A stretch of DNA of 64,000 nucleotides from Aeromicrobium sp. PE09-221 (GCF_002174305.1 NZ_MIJB01000003.1:124001-188000); one strand, 5' to 3'; shown: positions 1 to 8,947, counted from the stretch's first letter. Program-made: numbers and translations. Notes: generated from the sequence alone by a model not told the origin.

Positions 1-969
1 GAGCACGACGATCTGACGCCAGTCGGTCCGCTCGATGGACGACGCCTCGGCGTGGACCGCGGCAATGGCGGCCTGAATCGTGAAGCGGCCCACCGTCGGA
101 CGTCGCGCGGCACGCTCGACCAGCGCCGTCCCCTCGGCGATCATGGCAGCATCCCAGCGGCGACGATCCTGATCCTCCAAGGCGACCGGGACCCCGTCCT
201 CGTCGATGCGGGCAGCCTCGCGCGCCTGCGTGAGCAGCAGCAGGCCGACGAGCGCCTCGGCCTCAGCCTCCTCGGGAAGTGCCCCGAGCACGATGCGTGC
301 CAGCCGGAGTGCCTCACCGGTCAGTTCGGCACGCACCACCCGCTCACCGACAGGAGTGTCGTAGCCCGTGGTGTAGATCAACGAGATGGCGCTCAACACG
401 AGATCCAGGCGTTCGCTCAGGGCCCCGGCCTCCCGCGGCACGGCGAGCGGGATGCGATTGGCTGCGATGCGCTTCTTGGCGCGGGTGATCCGCGCCTGGA
501 GCGTGGAGTCGCTCTGCAGGAGGCCGGCGGCGACCTCCTGGGTCGTCAGGCCGGCCGCGAAGCGCAGCATCATGGCGATCTGATCGGCCGGGCCGATCGC
601 GGGATGGCAACAGGCCATCATCATGGCGAGCTGCTCGTCGTACACGTCCTCGAGACCGGCGATGGCCTCGCTCTCGGCCGGCGGCGCGGTGGACGGACGT
701 TCGAGGGCGTATCCCGCGAGCTTGCCGGTGTAGACGGCATCGCGGCGCACCCGGTCCACTGCCGCCCGGCGGGCGGTGGTCAGCAGCCAGGCACTCGGCG
801 AACGAGGGACGCCGTCATTCGGCCACCGGACGAGCGCGGTCTCCATCGCGGCCTGCGCGACCTCCTCTGCGAGATCGATATCGCCGAACTGACGCGCGAG
901 GACGGCGACCAGACGGGCCCACTCGTCGCGGTGCAGCCGTGCGAGGAGCTCGTCGGGCCGCCCGGTCAT
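1..969 (-). CDS. ECF sigma factor, ECF42-like (3' end cut by window)
   Basis: RNA polymerase sigma factor of the extracytoplasmic-function class. The visible 323 codons start at an ATG 7 nt after the stop of the DGPF gene and run off the window without a stop; family members are about 400 residues, so some 80-100 are missing. Near residues 45-75 is the sigma region 2 stretch ETALVRWPNDGVPRSPSAWL followed by TTARRAAVDRVRR. Around 100-130 is DEQLAMMMACCHPAIG, and then a region-4 helix-turn-helix (GLTTQEVAAGL). The long C-terminal extension and the preceding DGPF gene are the known signature of group ECF42, in which the DGPF partner and extension are thought to replace a classical anti-sigma factor. 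Confidence 0.88.
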   Translation of the reverse strand, partial: MTGRPDELLARLHRDEWARLVAVLARQFGDIDLAEEVAQAAMETALVRWPNDGVPRSPSAWLLTTARRAAVDRVRRDAVYTGKLAGYALERPSTAPPAESEAIAGLEDVYDEQLAMMMACCHPAIGPADQIAMMLRFAAGLTTQEVAAGLLQSDSTLQARITRAKKRIAANRIPLAVPREAGALSERLDLVLSAISLIYTTGYDTPVGERVVRAELTGEALRLARIVLGALPEEAEAEALVGLLLLTQAREAARIDEDGVPVALEDQDRRRWDAAMIAEGTALVERAARRPTVGRFTIQAAIAAVHAEASSIERTDWRQIVVL

Positions 970-976
970 CTCGTGC

Positions 977-1327
977 TCAGATCTCCAGCATCGGGCGAAC
1001 TTCGACACGTCCGCCCACCGCACCCGGGCAGCGTGCGGCCCAACGCAAAGCCTCGTCGAGGTCGTCGACCTCGATCACGATCGTGCCGCCCACGAACTCG
1101 CGGCTCTCGGCGTACGGGCCCGCGGTGATGACGGGAGCCGCATCGGAGGATGCCTTGGTCACGGTGGTGCCGAGCTCGGGATCGGTGAGCGCGAATCCGC
1201 CGCGCAGGATTCCCGCCTCCTCCAGTTCCCGGTCGAAGTCGATGAAGTCCTGCTCGCTCGGAGCCTCGCCATCGTCACCGCAGCGGGCATCGTCCAGATT
1301 CGCCATCAGCAGCATGACGTACTTCAT
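977..1327 (-). CDS. YCII/DGPF-domain protein, partner of ECF sigma factor
   Basis: Small soluble protein (116 aa) beginning MKYVMLLMAN, with the YCII/DGPF ferredoxin-like fold: the block GPYAESREFVGGTIVIEVDD corresponds to the DGPF/ETKE region, and the C-terminal VEVRPMLEI is typical. ATG at 1327 is chosen because a strong GGAAGGA ribosome site lies just upstream; a longer reading to 1405 would start inside non-coding sequence. It is followed after 7 nt by the ECF sigma gene, so the two are co-transcribed. The exact biochemical activity of DGPF proteins is unknown; linkage to ECF42 factors is well documented. Confidence 0.85.
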   Translation of the reverse strand: MKYVMLLMANLDDARCGDDGEAPSEQDFIDFDRELEEAGILRGGFALTDPELGTTVTKASSDAAPVITAGPYAESREFVGGTIVIEVDDLDEALRWAARCPGAVGGRVEVRPMLEI

Positions 1328-1429
1328 ATCGGGTGTCCTTCCGTTGTCGCCCGCCGGATGCGGAGCCTCACCTGATAGACGAACGGGCCGCGCGGGAATC
1401 GACAACCCGGCTCCGACACTGCGATCCTC

Positions 1430-4400
1430 TCATCGTAAGACCCAGCTGATGGGCTCCTCGGGCCGATAGGCGCAGGCACTGCCGGTGCTGACCGAGGCCC
1501 GCAGATGAGCTGCGAGCTCGGGGTGCACGTCGTCCAGCCGGCGCAGCGTGTCACGGATACGCGCACCGACGGTCTTGCGAGCTCGCTCGGCCTGATCGCC
1601 GAGTCGACGCGCTCGGCCACCCAGTCCGGTAGCCGCTCGGAGTTCGTCGATGAGCGCGGCGCGCTCGGCCAGCAGCGCATCGCGGCGCTCGGACTCACCG
1701 TAGCCTCCCGCCGCGTCGAGGAGTTCATCCAACTGATCCAGCCGGGCACGGTACTGCTCGCGAGCCGTGTCGTCGAGGATCGGATCACCGCCGAGGCGCG
1801 CCGCGACAACCGTCTCCGGACCACCCCCCGGGGCGAGCAGATCCACGCTCGCGATGTGGTTGCCGGGCGAGGAGAGCAGCGCATGCAGGTCACGCAGGCC
1901 CTTGGCATCGGGCACCGACACCGACGTCCCGCCGATCCCGACCCGCCAGGTGACCCCCTCGCGACGGAACTCACCCTCCGAGAGACGGGCGATGAGAGGA
2001 ACGATCTCGGACGAGGGAACGCCGGGTTCGAGGACCGCCTCGATACGCGAGCAGACGGCGGGGGCATCGACCCGGTCGAGAGCATCGCGCAGTCGTTCCC
2101 TGATCGCGACCAGACGCGGATCCGATGGGCTGAGCATCTCCAGGAGCTCCAGTCGCGCCATCGCCGCCCAGTAGGGCGTGGCGAGCTGCTCGGCCTGGTC
2201 GATCGCCCGTTCCACCAGCTCGATCGCACGCTCCCGATGCCCATCGGCGGCCTCGACCATCGCGAGGTAGAGATCGACGGGACCGCCGAGGTCCATGCCG
2301 TAGAGATCCACCGACCATGTGCCGCTCAGGCCGGCCAGGCGTTCACGGCTGCGCGCGATGAGCGCCGGGTCGCCGGTACCGGCGGCCACCAGTGCGGTCA
2401 CCCGGTCGTACACGACCTGCGGCAGGTGATCCCCGTGGCTGTCTACCCGGCGTAGATGCTGGACCGCCTCGTCGAATCGGCGCTCCGCGGAGCACTGCAC
2501 CGCCATCAGCAGTTCGTTGTCGAGCTCGCCGCCGAGGAGCGATTCGAGGACAGTGCGCCCCGCCGCCCATTCGCCGCGCAGCAGATGCAGATTCCAGGCC
2601 ATATACCGCGAGACCCAGCGGAAGAGGTTCTCGGAGGGCAGCATGCTGGTCGCCGTGGCGAACCGCTCCCGGGCCTCGTCGAAGCGCCCGCGGAAGGCGG
2701 AGATCAAGGCCCCGTCGACGTGCTCGCTCGGGGCGAGCCGGGGCGTCCGGTACCGGGATGCCAGGGTGGCGAAGACCCGATACTGCTCGAGGTAGCCCGG
2801 ATCATTCTGCTCGAGCATCGTGACCCACTGCATCGAGGCGGCGAACTGCTCGGTGTCGCGGTCACCGGCACGCCGGGCCACCAGCTCCAGCTCGTGCATG
2901 ACCCGTTGGCGTTCCGGGGCGGTGCCGGGGCGCCAGAGCGATGCGTGATGGAGTGTCAGCATCGCGGTCAAGGCCTCGTGGTCGGACCCCTCCCGCGCCG
3001 TCTCGGACAGCTGCTGGACGACAGCCATGGCCAGCTCTTCATCGGGCGGCAAGGGCGGGGGTAACAGCGCCGCCGCGCTGCGACGCAGCAGTCCCCGCAC
3101 CCGCTCGGCGTCGAGTTCGGAGTACTGCTGGAGCCCGAGGGCGATGCGGGCACCGGTGGCCGCTGACCACTGGGCCGAGCCGTCGAGGAGTTCGTCCATG
3201 AGGGCGATCGCCGCGTCATCGGACTCACGGCGCATGATCGCCGCGAAGTGCATCTCGGTCGCGAGATCGAGAAGGATGAGCGCCCGCCGGTCCGGATCCG
3301 CGGTCAACGCGGCGGCGCGGCTATAGCAGTCCATCGAGGCGGCCAGGTCCAGGCGCGAGTTGGCATCGCGCCCCGCGGCGACCAGGAGGTCGACGGTCCG
3401 CTCCGCCGGGATCGATCCGCCCGCCGCGAGCGCGTGCTCGGCAGCCTGGCCGGGCAGGACGGCATCCGGATACTCCTCCAATGCCCTCACCACAGCTGCG
3501 TGCAGCTCCGCGGCGGAGTCATCGTCCAGATCGGTGAGGACGGTCTCACGGACGAGATCGTGCACGAAGGAGTAGAGGCCCTCGCCGTCGACGCGCAGGA
3601 GACGAGCTGACAGCGCGGCCGCACCGGCGGCAGAGGCCCGGCTGAAGGGCATGCCCGTCACCTGGGCGATGGTCCGCAGAGAAGAGGGGTTCTCGACGAT
3701 GGCCGCCGCCCGCAGGAGCGAGATCGCATCCTGCGGGAGCGGGGCGAGACGGCGACGCACCGCCTCGATCACACCCGGTGCGAGCACATGCTCGCCATAG
3801 CCCCCTGCCCAGAGCCGCGCGGTCTGCTCCACGAAGAAGGGATTGCCGCCGGTGCGCCGGTGCAGATCGGCGATGACTGCCGCGGGGGGCTGTCGACCGG
3901 ACACCCGACGGGCCAGCGCCTCCACGGCCTCGACATCGAGGCCGCTCACCGCGAGGGTGCCGGCCTGGGGAGCGATCGCCTGCAGCGCACGATGCGCCGG
4001 AGCATCGGATCCGTCGATCTCGGTGTCCCGGTAGGTACCGATGAGCAGCAGTCGCTCGAACCAGGTGTGGCGGGCGAGATGCGCGAGCAGGTCGATCGTC
4101 GTGACATCGGCCCAGTGCAGATCCTCGACGACGATGACGAGCGGATGCACGTGCGCGACCGCCGCCAGCATCGAGGCGATCGAGTCGAACAGACCGAACT
4201 CGGGATCGGCCTCCGGCTCGGCGAGGGTCGTCAGATCGGTGGGATCGAGTCCGGCATCGGCGATGAACGCGCCGAAGTCGGTGGCGCCGAGGGCACGTTG
4301 CATCGCTCTCAGCACCTGGGTCCACGGCCAGAGGGCCGGGGCCGCCGGCGAACTCGAACAGGTGCCGACCACGGGGATCGCTCCGATGGCGCGTGCGTGC

Positions 4401-4546
4401 TCCACGGCCGAACCGACGAGGGTGGTCTTGCCGATGCCCGCCTCGCCGCTGATGAGGACCAACCCACCGTGGCTGGACACGGTGCGATCGACGTCGTCAC
4501 GAAGACGTGACGTCGAATCGTCGCGACCGAGGATGGCACTGAGCAT
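1430..4546 (-). CDS. Large AAA+ (STAND-like) signalling ATPase without recognisable output HTH
   Basis: 1038-residue protein starting MLSAILGRDD, an alternative GTG start lying 18 nt upstream (4564). N-terminal AAA_16/NB-ARC-type module: Walker A GEAGIGKTTL (about residues 34-43), Walker B-like LVIVVEDLHWAD (about 130-141), sensor GTYRDTE. The arrangement matches LuxR-family and adenylate-cyclase-associated STAND ATPases. The centre (about 350-850) is helical and TPR-like. The C-terminus (about 870-1020) holds a domain with WRVGIGGTSVSVPDAKGL followed by a charged coiled-coil (DALLAERAALIDELRAATG) seen at the end of many actinobacterial transcriptional-regulator ATPases. I find no LuxR helix-turn-helix. 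Gap to the upstream membrane-protein gene is 41 nt. Confidence 0.75.
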   Translation of the reverse strand: MLSAILGRDDSTSRLRDDVDRTVSSHGGLVLISGEAGIGKTTLVGSAVEHARAIGAIPVVGTCSSSPAAPALWPWTQVLRAMQRALGATDFGAFIADAGLDPTDLTTLAEPEADPEFGLFDSIASMLAAVAHVHPLVIVVEDLHWADVTTIDLLAHLARHTWFERLLLIGTYRDTEIDGSDAPAHRALQAIAPQAGTLAVSGLDVEAVEALARRVSGRQPPAAVIADLHRRTGGNPFFVEQTARLWAGGYGEHVLAPGVIEAVRRRLAPLPQDAISLLRAAAIVENPSSLRTIAQVTGMPFSRASAAGAAALSARLLRVDGEGLYSFVHDLVRETVLTDLDDDSAAELHAAVVRALEEYPDAVLPGQAAEHALAAGGSIPAERTVDLLVAAGRDANSRLDLAASMDCYSRAAALTADPDRRALILLDLATEMHFAAIMRRESDDAAIALMDELLDGSAQWSAATGARIALGLQQYSELDAERVRGLLRRSAAALLPPPLPPDEELAMAVVQQLSETAREGSDHEALTAMLTLHHASLWRPGTAPERQRVMHELELVARRAGDRDTEQFAASMQWVTMLEQNDPGYLEQYRVFATLASRYRTPRLAPSEHVDGALISAFRGRFDEARERFATATSMLPSENLFRWVSRYMAWNLHLLRGEWAAGRTVLESLLGGELDNELLMAVQCSAERRFDEAVQHLRRVDSHGDHLPQVVYDRVTALVAAGTGDPALIARSRERLAGLSGTWSVDLYGMDLGGPVDLYLAMVEAADGHRERAIELVERAIDQAEQLATPYWAAMARLELLEMLSPSDPRLVAIRERLRDALDRVDAPAVCSRIEAVLEPGVPSSEIVPLIARLSEGEFRREGVTWRVGIGGTSVSVPDAKGLRDLHALLSSPGNHIASVDLLAPGGGPETVVAARLGGDPILDDTAREQYRARLDQLDELLDAAGGYGESERRDALLAERAALIDELRAATGLGGRARRLGDQAERARKTVGARIRDTLRRLDDVHPELAAHLRASVSTGSACAYRPEEPISWVLR

Positions 4547-4587
4547 CGCCAGTGATTGTCGCACGCCGCGGTGACAACGACCGGTGC

Positions 4588-5946
4588 TCAGCCACGCGCC
4601 TCCACCCAGCGCCGTGCCGAGATCGAGCTCACGGTGACGATGACGAGGACCGACAGACTCGTCGTCACCTTCACCAGCGGACTGGAGCTCTGCTCTGCCG
4701 ACAGGGAGACCAGCTGCGAGACCGCCTCGATCGTGCACACCGCCATGAGCAGGGTGCGGGCCCACCGTCGGCGTCCCAGGGTGAGCATCCACAGGGTCAG
4801 CACGGCCAGGGAGCCCGCGGCCATGCCGATGACATCGGTCGCCGATGCCGCCCCGTCGCCCTGCAGGGCGAGGGAGGTCGCAGCGAAGAGGGTCACCAGG
4901 GCCTTCCCGACTCCGAGGCCCCCGCTCAGCAGCAAGGAGGGCGGTGGGAGTCGACGCTCCCACGCTGCCCGTCGTCGCCCGGGGGACGGGTCCGCCTGCT
5001 TGCCTCCGCCGCTTCCGCGGACATCGAGGATGGCGAGCGTGCCGTCGGTGCGAACGATGTCACCGCCGCCGTTGCGGGAGGTGAAGGCGGTCGAGAAGTC
5101 CTCCACCACCCGCAGCCGGATCGCGGGCTCGGCATAGCGCACGGTGTCCACGACATAATCCCGCTCGATGTCGACATCCTCGTCGACCTTGTGGGTGACC
5201 TGGAGGGTGAAAGCCGAGAGACCCACGGCACGGTCGTAGGTGGCGGCGGCGAGCCAGTCGGCCCGGAAGCCGCCGGGCAGCACCCACCCCTCCGGGACCG
5301 GCCAGAAGCGCACGTGATGCCGCTGCGAGGCGTTGCCATCGACCTCCTGTTCGTAGGCGAAGGCCTGTTGCCGGCCGAAGAGGAACAGCGGTGACACGGG
5401 AGCGGACGGATACGAGCGGCGGAGCACAGCCGACACGATGATGTCCCAGGACGAGCGGAGCGTGACCTCGTCGGCCCGCGTCCACCCGGCGCGTGTCATG
5501 GCCGCGTGCACGTCCTCGGCCGGCCCGTCGGCCGCCAGGTTGACCACGTCGCCGAGCAGTCCGACATCGGTCACCACTCGCCCGATGAAATAGTCCGGCA
5601 CGTAGATCCGGGTCAGCAGCTGCTGCAGGCGCGGGAGGGCCACATAGGCCAGCAGCAGCCAGAAGACGATCATGCTCACGATCTCCAGAACGGAGAGTCG
5701 CGGTCGCCCGGACACCGCCTCCCATCCGAGCCAGACGACCAGAAGTCCCGCGAAGAGGAAGAACCCCCCGTCGATCGCGTCCTCCGTCGTCCAGGTCCGT
5801 ACGCGCTTCTTGGGTGGGAGGACATAGCTCGGCGGCTCTGTCGGCGGCGGAGTCGTGACCGGCCGCCCGCGTCGCCAGTCATCATCGGCGTTCCCGCGGC
5901 TCTCCCTCGGCTCGGACTCCCCCGGCCAGGGGTGTTCGGTGGTCAC
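4588..5946 (-). CDS. LssY-like multi-pass membrane protein
   Basis: 452 aa. Hydrophilic, Pro/Arg-rich N-terminus (about 60 residues), then hydrophobic segments FFLFAGLLVVWLGWEAV and IVSMIVFWLLLAYVAL, a central soluble domain beginning YFIGRVVTDVGLLGDVVNLA and containing FLFGRQQAFAYEQEVDGN and the pattern HHVRFWPVP, and four further membrane segments at the C-terminus. The central domain matches the LssY C-terminal domain, often found in PAP2-type membrane proteins; its role is unknown. GTG at 5946 is selected because a TACGCT -10 hexamer sits 6 nt upstream, making a leaderless mRNA likely; an in-frame reading up to 6057 would run into the divergent CBS gene. Confidence 0.7.
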   Translation of the reverse strand: MTTEHPWPGESEPRESRGNADDDWRRGRPVTTPPPTEPPSYVLPPKKRVRTWTTEDAIDGGFFLFAGLLVVWLGWEAVSGRPRLSVLEIVSMIVFWLLLAYVALPRLQQLLTRIYVPDYFIGRVVTDVGLLGDVVNLAADGPAEDVHAAMTRAGWTRADEVTLRSSWDIIVSAVLRRSYPSAPVSPLFLFGRQQAFAYEQEVDGNASQRHHVRFWPVPEGWVLPGGFRADWLAAATYDRAVGLSAFTLQVTHKVDEDVDIERDYVVDTVRYAEPAIRLRVVEDFSTAFTSRNGGGDIVRTDGTLAILDVRGSGGGKQADPSPGRRRAAWERRLPPPSLLLSGGLGVGKALVTLFAATSLALQGDGAASATDVIGMAAGSLAVLTLWMLTLGRRRWARTLLMAVCTIEAVSQLVSLSAEQSSSPLVKVTTSLSVLVIVTVSSISARRWVEARG

Positions 5947-5952
5947 GAGGTC

Positions 5953-5958
5953 AGCGTA
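5953..5958 (-). promoter_or_regulatory. -10 hexamer TACGCT, leaderless start of LssY-like gene
   Basis: TACGCT on the minus strand with exactly 6 nt (GACCTC) to the GTG at 5946. A second TACGCT on the plus strand at 5974-5979 faces the CBS gene, so the two hexamers lie back to back. Confidence 0.6.
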
Positions 5959-6005
5959 GGCCGCCGGAGCCTTTACGCTGGATGACGTTCGGAGGGAGTC
6001 CCACG

Positions 6006-6449
6006 ATGAGCGCACGTCCGATCGGCCCGACGGCCGTCGACGGAATGCTCCGATCACCGCGCATCGAGCCGGCCGAGTGCACCGTCGCGCAGGCCGTCGA
6101 GGTCTTCGCCGACGACCATGTCCACGCGCTGCTGATCACCGACGGCGAGCGACTCGTCTCCGTGATCGAGCGCGAGGATCTCGAGAAGGCCTCCCCCGGG
6201 GAGCCGGCCAGCGCCTACGGTCGCATCACCGGACGGACCGTGGAACCGGCGACGGAGCTGGAGCCGCTCCGGCGGCGGATGGTGGCTGAGGGACGTCGCC
6301 GACTGGCCGTCGTCGACGGGGACCGGCTGCTCGGGCTCCTCTGCCTGAAGTCCTCGGGCACCGGATTCTGCACCGACGAGGGAGTCGCGGCGCGAGCGCG
6401 GGAACGCTCCGGGCGGTGCGATCCTGGCGCGGACGCCGAGATCAGATGA
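6006..6449 (+). CDS. CBS-domain pair protein
   Basis: 147 aa. Two consecutive CBS motifs: about residues 15-57 (PRIEPAECTVAQAVEVFADD then HALLITDGERLVSVI) and about 75-125 (TVEPATELEPLRRRM then RRLAVVDGDRLLGLL). CBS pairs bind adenosyl ligands such as AMP, ATP or SAM and act as energy sensors; a stand-alone pair with no catalytic domain is probably regulatory, and its partner is not evident here. ATG 6006 is preferred to the in-frame ATG at 5982 because GGAGGGAG precedes it at good spacing. The last 8 nt overlap the convergent Gre-like gene. Confidence 0.8.
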   Translation: MSARPIGPTAVDGMLRSPRIEPAECTVAQAVEVFADDHVHALLITDGERLVSVIEREDLEKASPGEPASAYGRITGRTVEPATELEPLRRRMVAEGRRRLAVVDGDRLLGLLCLKSSGTGFCTDEGVAARARERSGRCDPGADAEIR

Positions 6450-6912
6450 CGAAGTCGAGGCGGACGGTGCGCGTCCCGATCGGGAAGCTGTCGCCCGCGC
6501 TCAAGCCGTCGACCGCAGCGGCGACCGGCGCATCGGGGGCGATGCCCTCGTAGGTGATGCCGTCGACCTCGAAGGCATCGGCGACCACGCCCAGGACATA
6601 GCGATCGCCATCGAAGCCGATGACCGCTCCGGGGCGGGCGGTGTCGGTCTCGGAGAAGTCGAGCGCCTCGATCGCATCGAGGATCTCCTGCTGCCGGCTG
6701 GCCGATCGTTCGAGGAGCGGCTTCAGGTCGCCGGCATCGTCGGCCTGTGACTGATCGTCGGCGCGGACGACGTCTTCGGGATCGAGTTCGCTGGCGGCCT
6801 GCTCGGAATCGACCTTGGCCTGCGTCGCGGCGAGCTCCTCGCGGACCCGCTCGGTCAGCGCGTCGACCACGCGGCGTTTGGTGTCGGCATCGGGTGTCTG
6901 GCGCTCGGACAT
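6442..6912 (-). CDS. GreA/GreB-family-like protein
   Basis: 156 aa acidic protein. Residues about 1-85 are predicted helical (ADTKRRVVDALTERVREELA and onward, ending LEALDFSETDT-like), and about 95-156 form a beta-rich domain (GAVIGFDGDRYVLGVVADAF; SFPIGTRTVRLDFVI) resembling the FKBP-like C-terminal domain of Gre factors. Many actinomycetes carry such short Gre-like proteins besides true GreA; RNA polymerase secondary-channel binding is inferred only. A GAGGAGG ribosome site precedes the ATG. The gene lies between tRNA-Arg and a convergent CBS gene. Confidence 0.5.
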   Translation of the reverse strand: MSERQTPDADTKRRVVDALTERVREELAATQAKVDSEQAASELDPEDVVRADDQSQADDAGDLKPLLERSASRQQEILDAIEALDFSETDTARPGAVIGFDGDRYVLGVVADAFEVDGITYEGIAPDAPVAAAVDGLSAGDSFPIGTRTVRLDFVI

Positions 6913-6978
6913 GGGACCTCCTCGATCTCCCGAGCGACCCTACCGAGGGCTGGAGGGATTCGCAGTCTCGTGGAGAAC

Positions 6979-7014
6979 GAAGAAGGTCTCCGGCGAGTGC
7001 CGGAGACCTTCTTC
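6979..7014 (-). terminator. Intrinsic terminator downstream of tRNA-Arg
   Basis: Perfect 16-bp stem (6979-6994 with 6999-7014) around a 4-nt loop, followed on the minus strand by TTCTTCGTTCT. It lies 9 nt beyond the 3' end of tRNA-Arg and upstream of the Gre-like gene, so it separates the two units. Confidence 0.75.
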
Positions 7015-7023
7015 GCTGGAGTG

Positions 7024-7099
7024 TGGCGCGCCTGTAGGGATTCGAACCCCAAACCTTCTGATCCGTAGTCAGATGCTCTATCCGTTGAGCTACAGGCGC
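7024..7099 (-). tRNA. tRNA-Arg (anticodon ACG)
   Basis: 76-nt cloverleaf on the minus strand: acceptor GCGCCTG pairs with CAGGCGC, anticodon arm TCTGA-CTACGGA-TCAGA with ACG at 34-36, T arm GGTTCGAATCC. CCA is encoded (complement of 7024-7026). Reads CGU/CGC/CGA after A34-to-I editing. Confidence 0.97.
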
Positions 7100-7280
7100 T
7101 TGCCGACAACGGCCTCGCCTACTCTACCCGGTCCCCCATGTGTCGCCCAATTCGGGCCCGCCCTCGACGGCTCTCATTCTCCTCAGCGGGTCCTCATGGT
7201 CGTTCCGGATGACACCGGGCCAGGCCTCCACGACCCGGAGGAATGAGGCCGGATGACCCGCAATAGTCACTGGAATTTCA

Positions 7281-7305
7281 AACATTCGTACCGGTAAACA
7301 TTGTT
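7281..7305. promoter_or_regulatory. Possible operator of the adjacent TetR gene
   Basis: AT-rich segment centred on the 8-bp palindrome TACCGGTA (7289-7296), flanked by AACATT on the left and ATTGTT on the right, 23 nt upstream of the -10 of the TetR gene. The remaining 7100-7280 shows no gene or clear signal except the tRNA-Arg upstream region. Confidence 0.3.
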
Positions 7306-7318
7306 ACTCAAAGCCTCG

Positions 7319-7324
7319 TACAGT
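7319..7324 (+). promoter_or_regulatory. -10 hexamer TACAGT, leaderless start of TetR gene
   Basis: TACAGT with 7 nt (GGAACCC) to ATG 7332. It overlaps the in-frame GTG at 7323, which argues against that earlier start. Confidence 0.55.
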
Positions 7325-7331
7325 GGAACCC

Positions 7332-7982
7332 ATGACCAAGCCAGAACGTCGGCTCCCCACCCGGCGAGACGCGGTTGCGAACCGCGAGCGTCTGCTAGTG
7401 GGTGCCGAAGATTACTTCGCCGAACTCGGCATCGATGCGCCTCTTCACGGACTCGCCGACAGGGTCGGTGTGGGTATCGGCACCGTGTACCGCAACTTCC
7501 CGTCGCACCCCGATCTCGTGCGTGCGTTGTATGACCGCATCGTGGAGCGGTTCGACGCCGTCGCCGAGGAGTGCGCCCAGCAGTCCTCGGGCTGGGACGC
7601 GATCGAGACCCTCATCCGGCGGAGCGTGCAGCTGCTCGTCGCGCAGCCGGCCACCGCGGCGATCATGCGACGACAGCATCACAACGATCCGGACTACCAG
7701 CCGGGGCGCAAGTGGAGTGAGCCGATCGCCGAGTATGTACAGCGGGCGAAGGACGACGGCGATCTCCGCGAGGACGTCACCGCGACCGATATCGCGACCA
7801 TCCCGTTCACGATGTCGAGCATCCAGACCCTCCCGATGGGCGAGGAGTCGGCGGTGCCGCACCGGCTCATCACGCTGATGCTCGATGGTCTGCGCGCCCA
7901 CCCGCATGAGGCGACGCCGATCGACGTGGACCCACTGTCCCGGCGGGAGCACTACTCACTCGTCCACGGCGCGCGGAACTGA
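7332..7982 (+). CDS. TetR/AcrR-family transcriptional regulator
   Basis: 216 aa. N-terminal HTH at about residues 15-55: RDAVANRERLLVGAEDYFAE, then GLADRVGVGIGTVYRNFPSH, where GTVYRNFPSHPDLV is the recognition-helix signature. The C-terminal ligand-binding half ends LSRREHYSLVHGARN. The HTH and the C-terminal KDDGDLREDVTATDI pattern are of the type found next to short-chain dehydrogenases or oxidoreductases, but here the neighbours are tRNA genes, so no target is suggested. Start at ATG 7332 is set by the -10 hexamer. Confidence 0.85.
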   Translation: MTKPERRLPTRRDAVANRERLLVGAEDYFAELGIDAPLHGLADRVGVGIGTVYRNFPSHPDLVRALYDRIVERFDAVAEECAQQSSGWDAIETLIRRSVQLLVAQPATAAIMRRQHHNDPDYQPGRKWSEPIAEYVQRAKDDGDLREDVTATDIATIPFTMSSIQTLPMGEESAVPHRLITLMLDGLRAHPHEATPIDVDPLSRREHYSLVHGARN

Positions 7983-8060
7983 CCCGCCCCGACTCGGAGC
8001 GGGCCGTGAACGGTCGCTATCCTGGACAGGTTGCTTCGGATCTTCTGATCCGGTGCGCCA

Positions 8061-8147
8061 GGAGATGTCGCATAGTGGCCTAGTGCGCCCGCCTGCTAAG
8101 CGGGTTGAGGGTTAAACCTCTCGCGGGTTCAAATCCCGCCATCTCCG
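8061..8147 (+). tRNA. tRNA-Ser (anticodon GCT)
   Basis: Class II tRNA: acceptor GGAGATG with CATCTCC, anticodon loop CTGCTAA giving GCT, long variable arm (GGTTGAGGGTTAAACCTC region), T arm GGGTTCAAATCCC. CCA is not encoded. Reads AGC/AGU. Confidence 0.96.
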
Positions 8148-8152
8148 CACCT

Positions 8153-8192
8153 AACGCGAGGAGCCGTCGAAAGGCGGCTCCTTGCGTTTCTC
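8153..8192 (+). terminator. Terminator of tRNA-Ser
   Basis: Stem AACGCGAGGAGCCG with CGGCTCCTTGCGTT around loop TCGAAAGG, with one A-T bulge-like mismatch, ending in TTTCTC. Lies 5 nt after the tRNA and also reads toward the convergent TetR gene. Confidence 0.7.
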
Positions 8193-8323
8193 ATGCTGGT
8201 GACCCCGGAAGCCGATAGCGTGCGGAGCCCGCTCCGCACCGAGATGTCTGGACTTCGATTCGGATCTATCAGGAGAATCCGACGATCCGCCAGGGGTCGA
8301 ACGAGCGGCACGGGCAACGGCGG

Positions 8324-8947
8324 TCAGTCGGCGCATCGGCGCCCGACCGAGGCGAGGGCGACTCGAAGAGAGTCCTCGATGAAGGTCTGATCGAGCGGCC
8401 GATTGCTCAGCAGCGCACGCATATAGGCCGGAGCGACCAGCGTCTCGATCAGCAGATCGGCGTCGGTATCGGGCGGAATCTCTTGGCGTTCGACGGCACG
8501 TCCTACCAGGGATGTGGCGCTCGCGAATCTGCTGGAGAAGAAAGCGTTCTTACCGGCAAGGACCGACTCGTCATCACGATGATCGAGTGCCGCAGCGCTG
8601 CGCACCACGCGTAGGACTTCGGGACGGTTGAGCAGCGCGACGATCTGTCCCAGCAGTGCTCGCAGATCCCCCTCAAGGCTACCCGTCTCCGGGAGTGGGT
8701 TGTCCCTTTCGGCCAGTTCGAGAAGAGCGGCGGCCGTGAGGTGGTTCGGCGTGGGCCAGCGTCGATAGACCGTCGTCTCCGCTACCCCCGCCGTCCGCGC
8801 AACAGCCCGAATCGTGAGGCCGTGGTAGCCGTGCTCGAGCAGGATGGCCAGAGTCGCGTCGACGACCGCATCGTACACACGAGCCGATCTGCCCCCCGGT
8901 CGACGCTTCGGCTCACTCGACTCATCCACTGCATCCTCCTGCATCAT
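8324..8947 (-). CDS. TetR/AcrR-family transcriptional regulator
   Basis: 207 aa. HTH at about residues 24-70: YDAVVDATLAILLEHGYHGL, then AVARTAGVAETTVYRRWPT, the TVYRRWP motif marking the large AcrR-like subgroup with a TetR_C_11-type ligand domain. Two adjacent ATG codons (8947, 8944) make the exact start uncertain. Divergent from the uncharacterised gene at 9021, with two inverted repeats in the 73-bp gap; it probably represses that gene and itself. Ligand unknown. Confidence 0.88.
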   Translation of the reverse strand: MMQEDAVDESSEPKRRPGGRSARVYDAVVDATLAILLEHGYHGLTIRAVARTAGVAETTVYRRWPTPNHLTAAALLELAERDNPLPETGSLEGDLRALLGQIVALLNRPEVLRVVRSAAALDHRDDESVLAGKNAFFSSRFASATSLVGRAVERQEIPPDTDADLLIETLVAPAYMRALLSNRPLDQTFIEDSLRVALASVGRRCAD

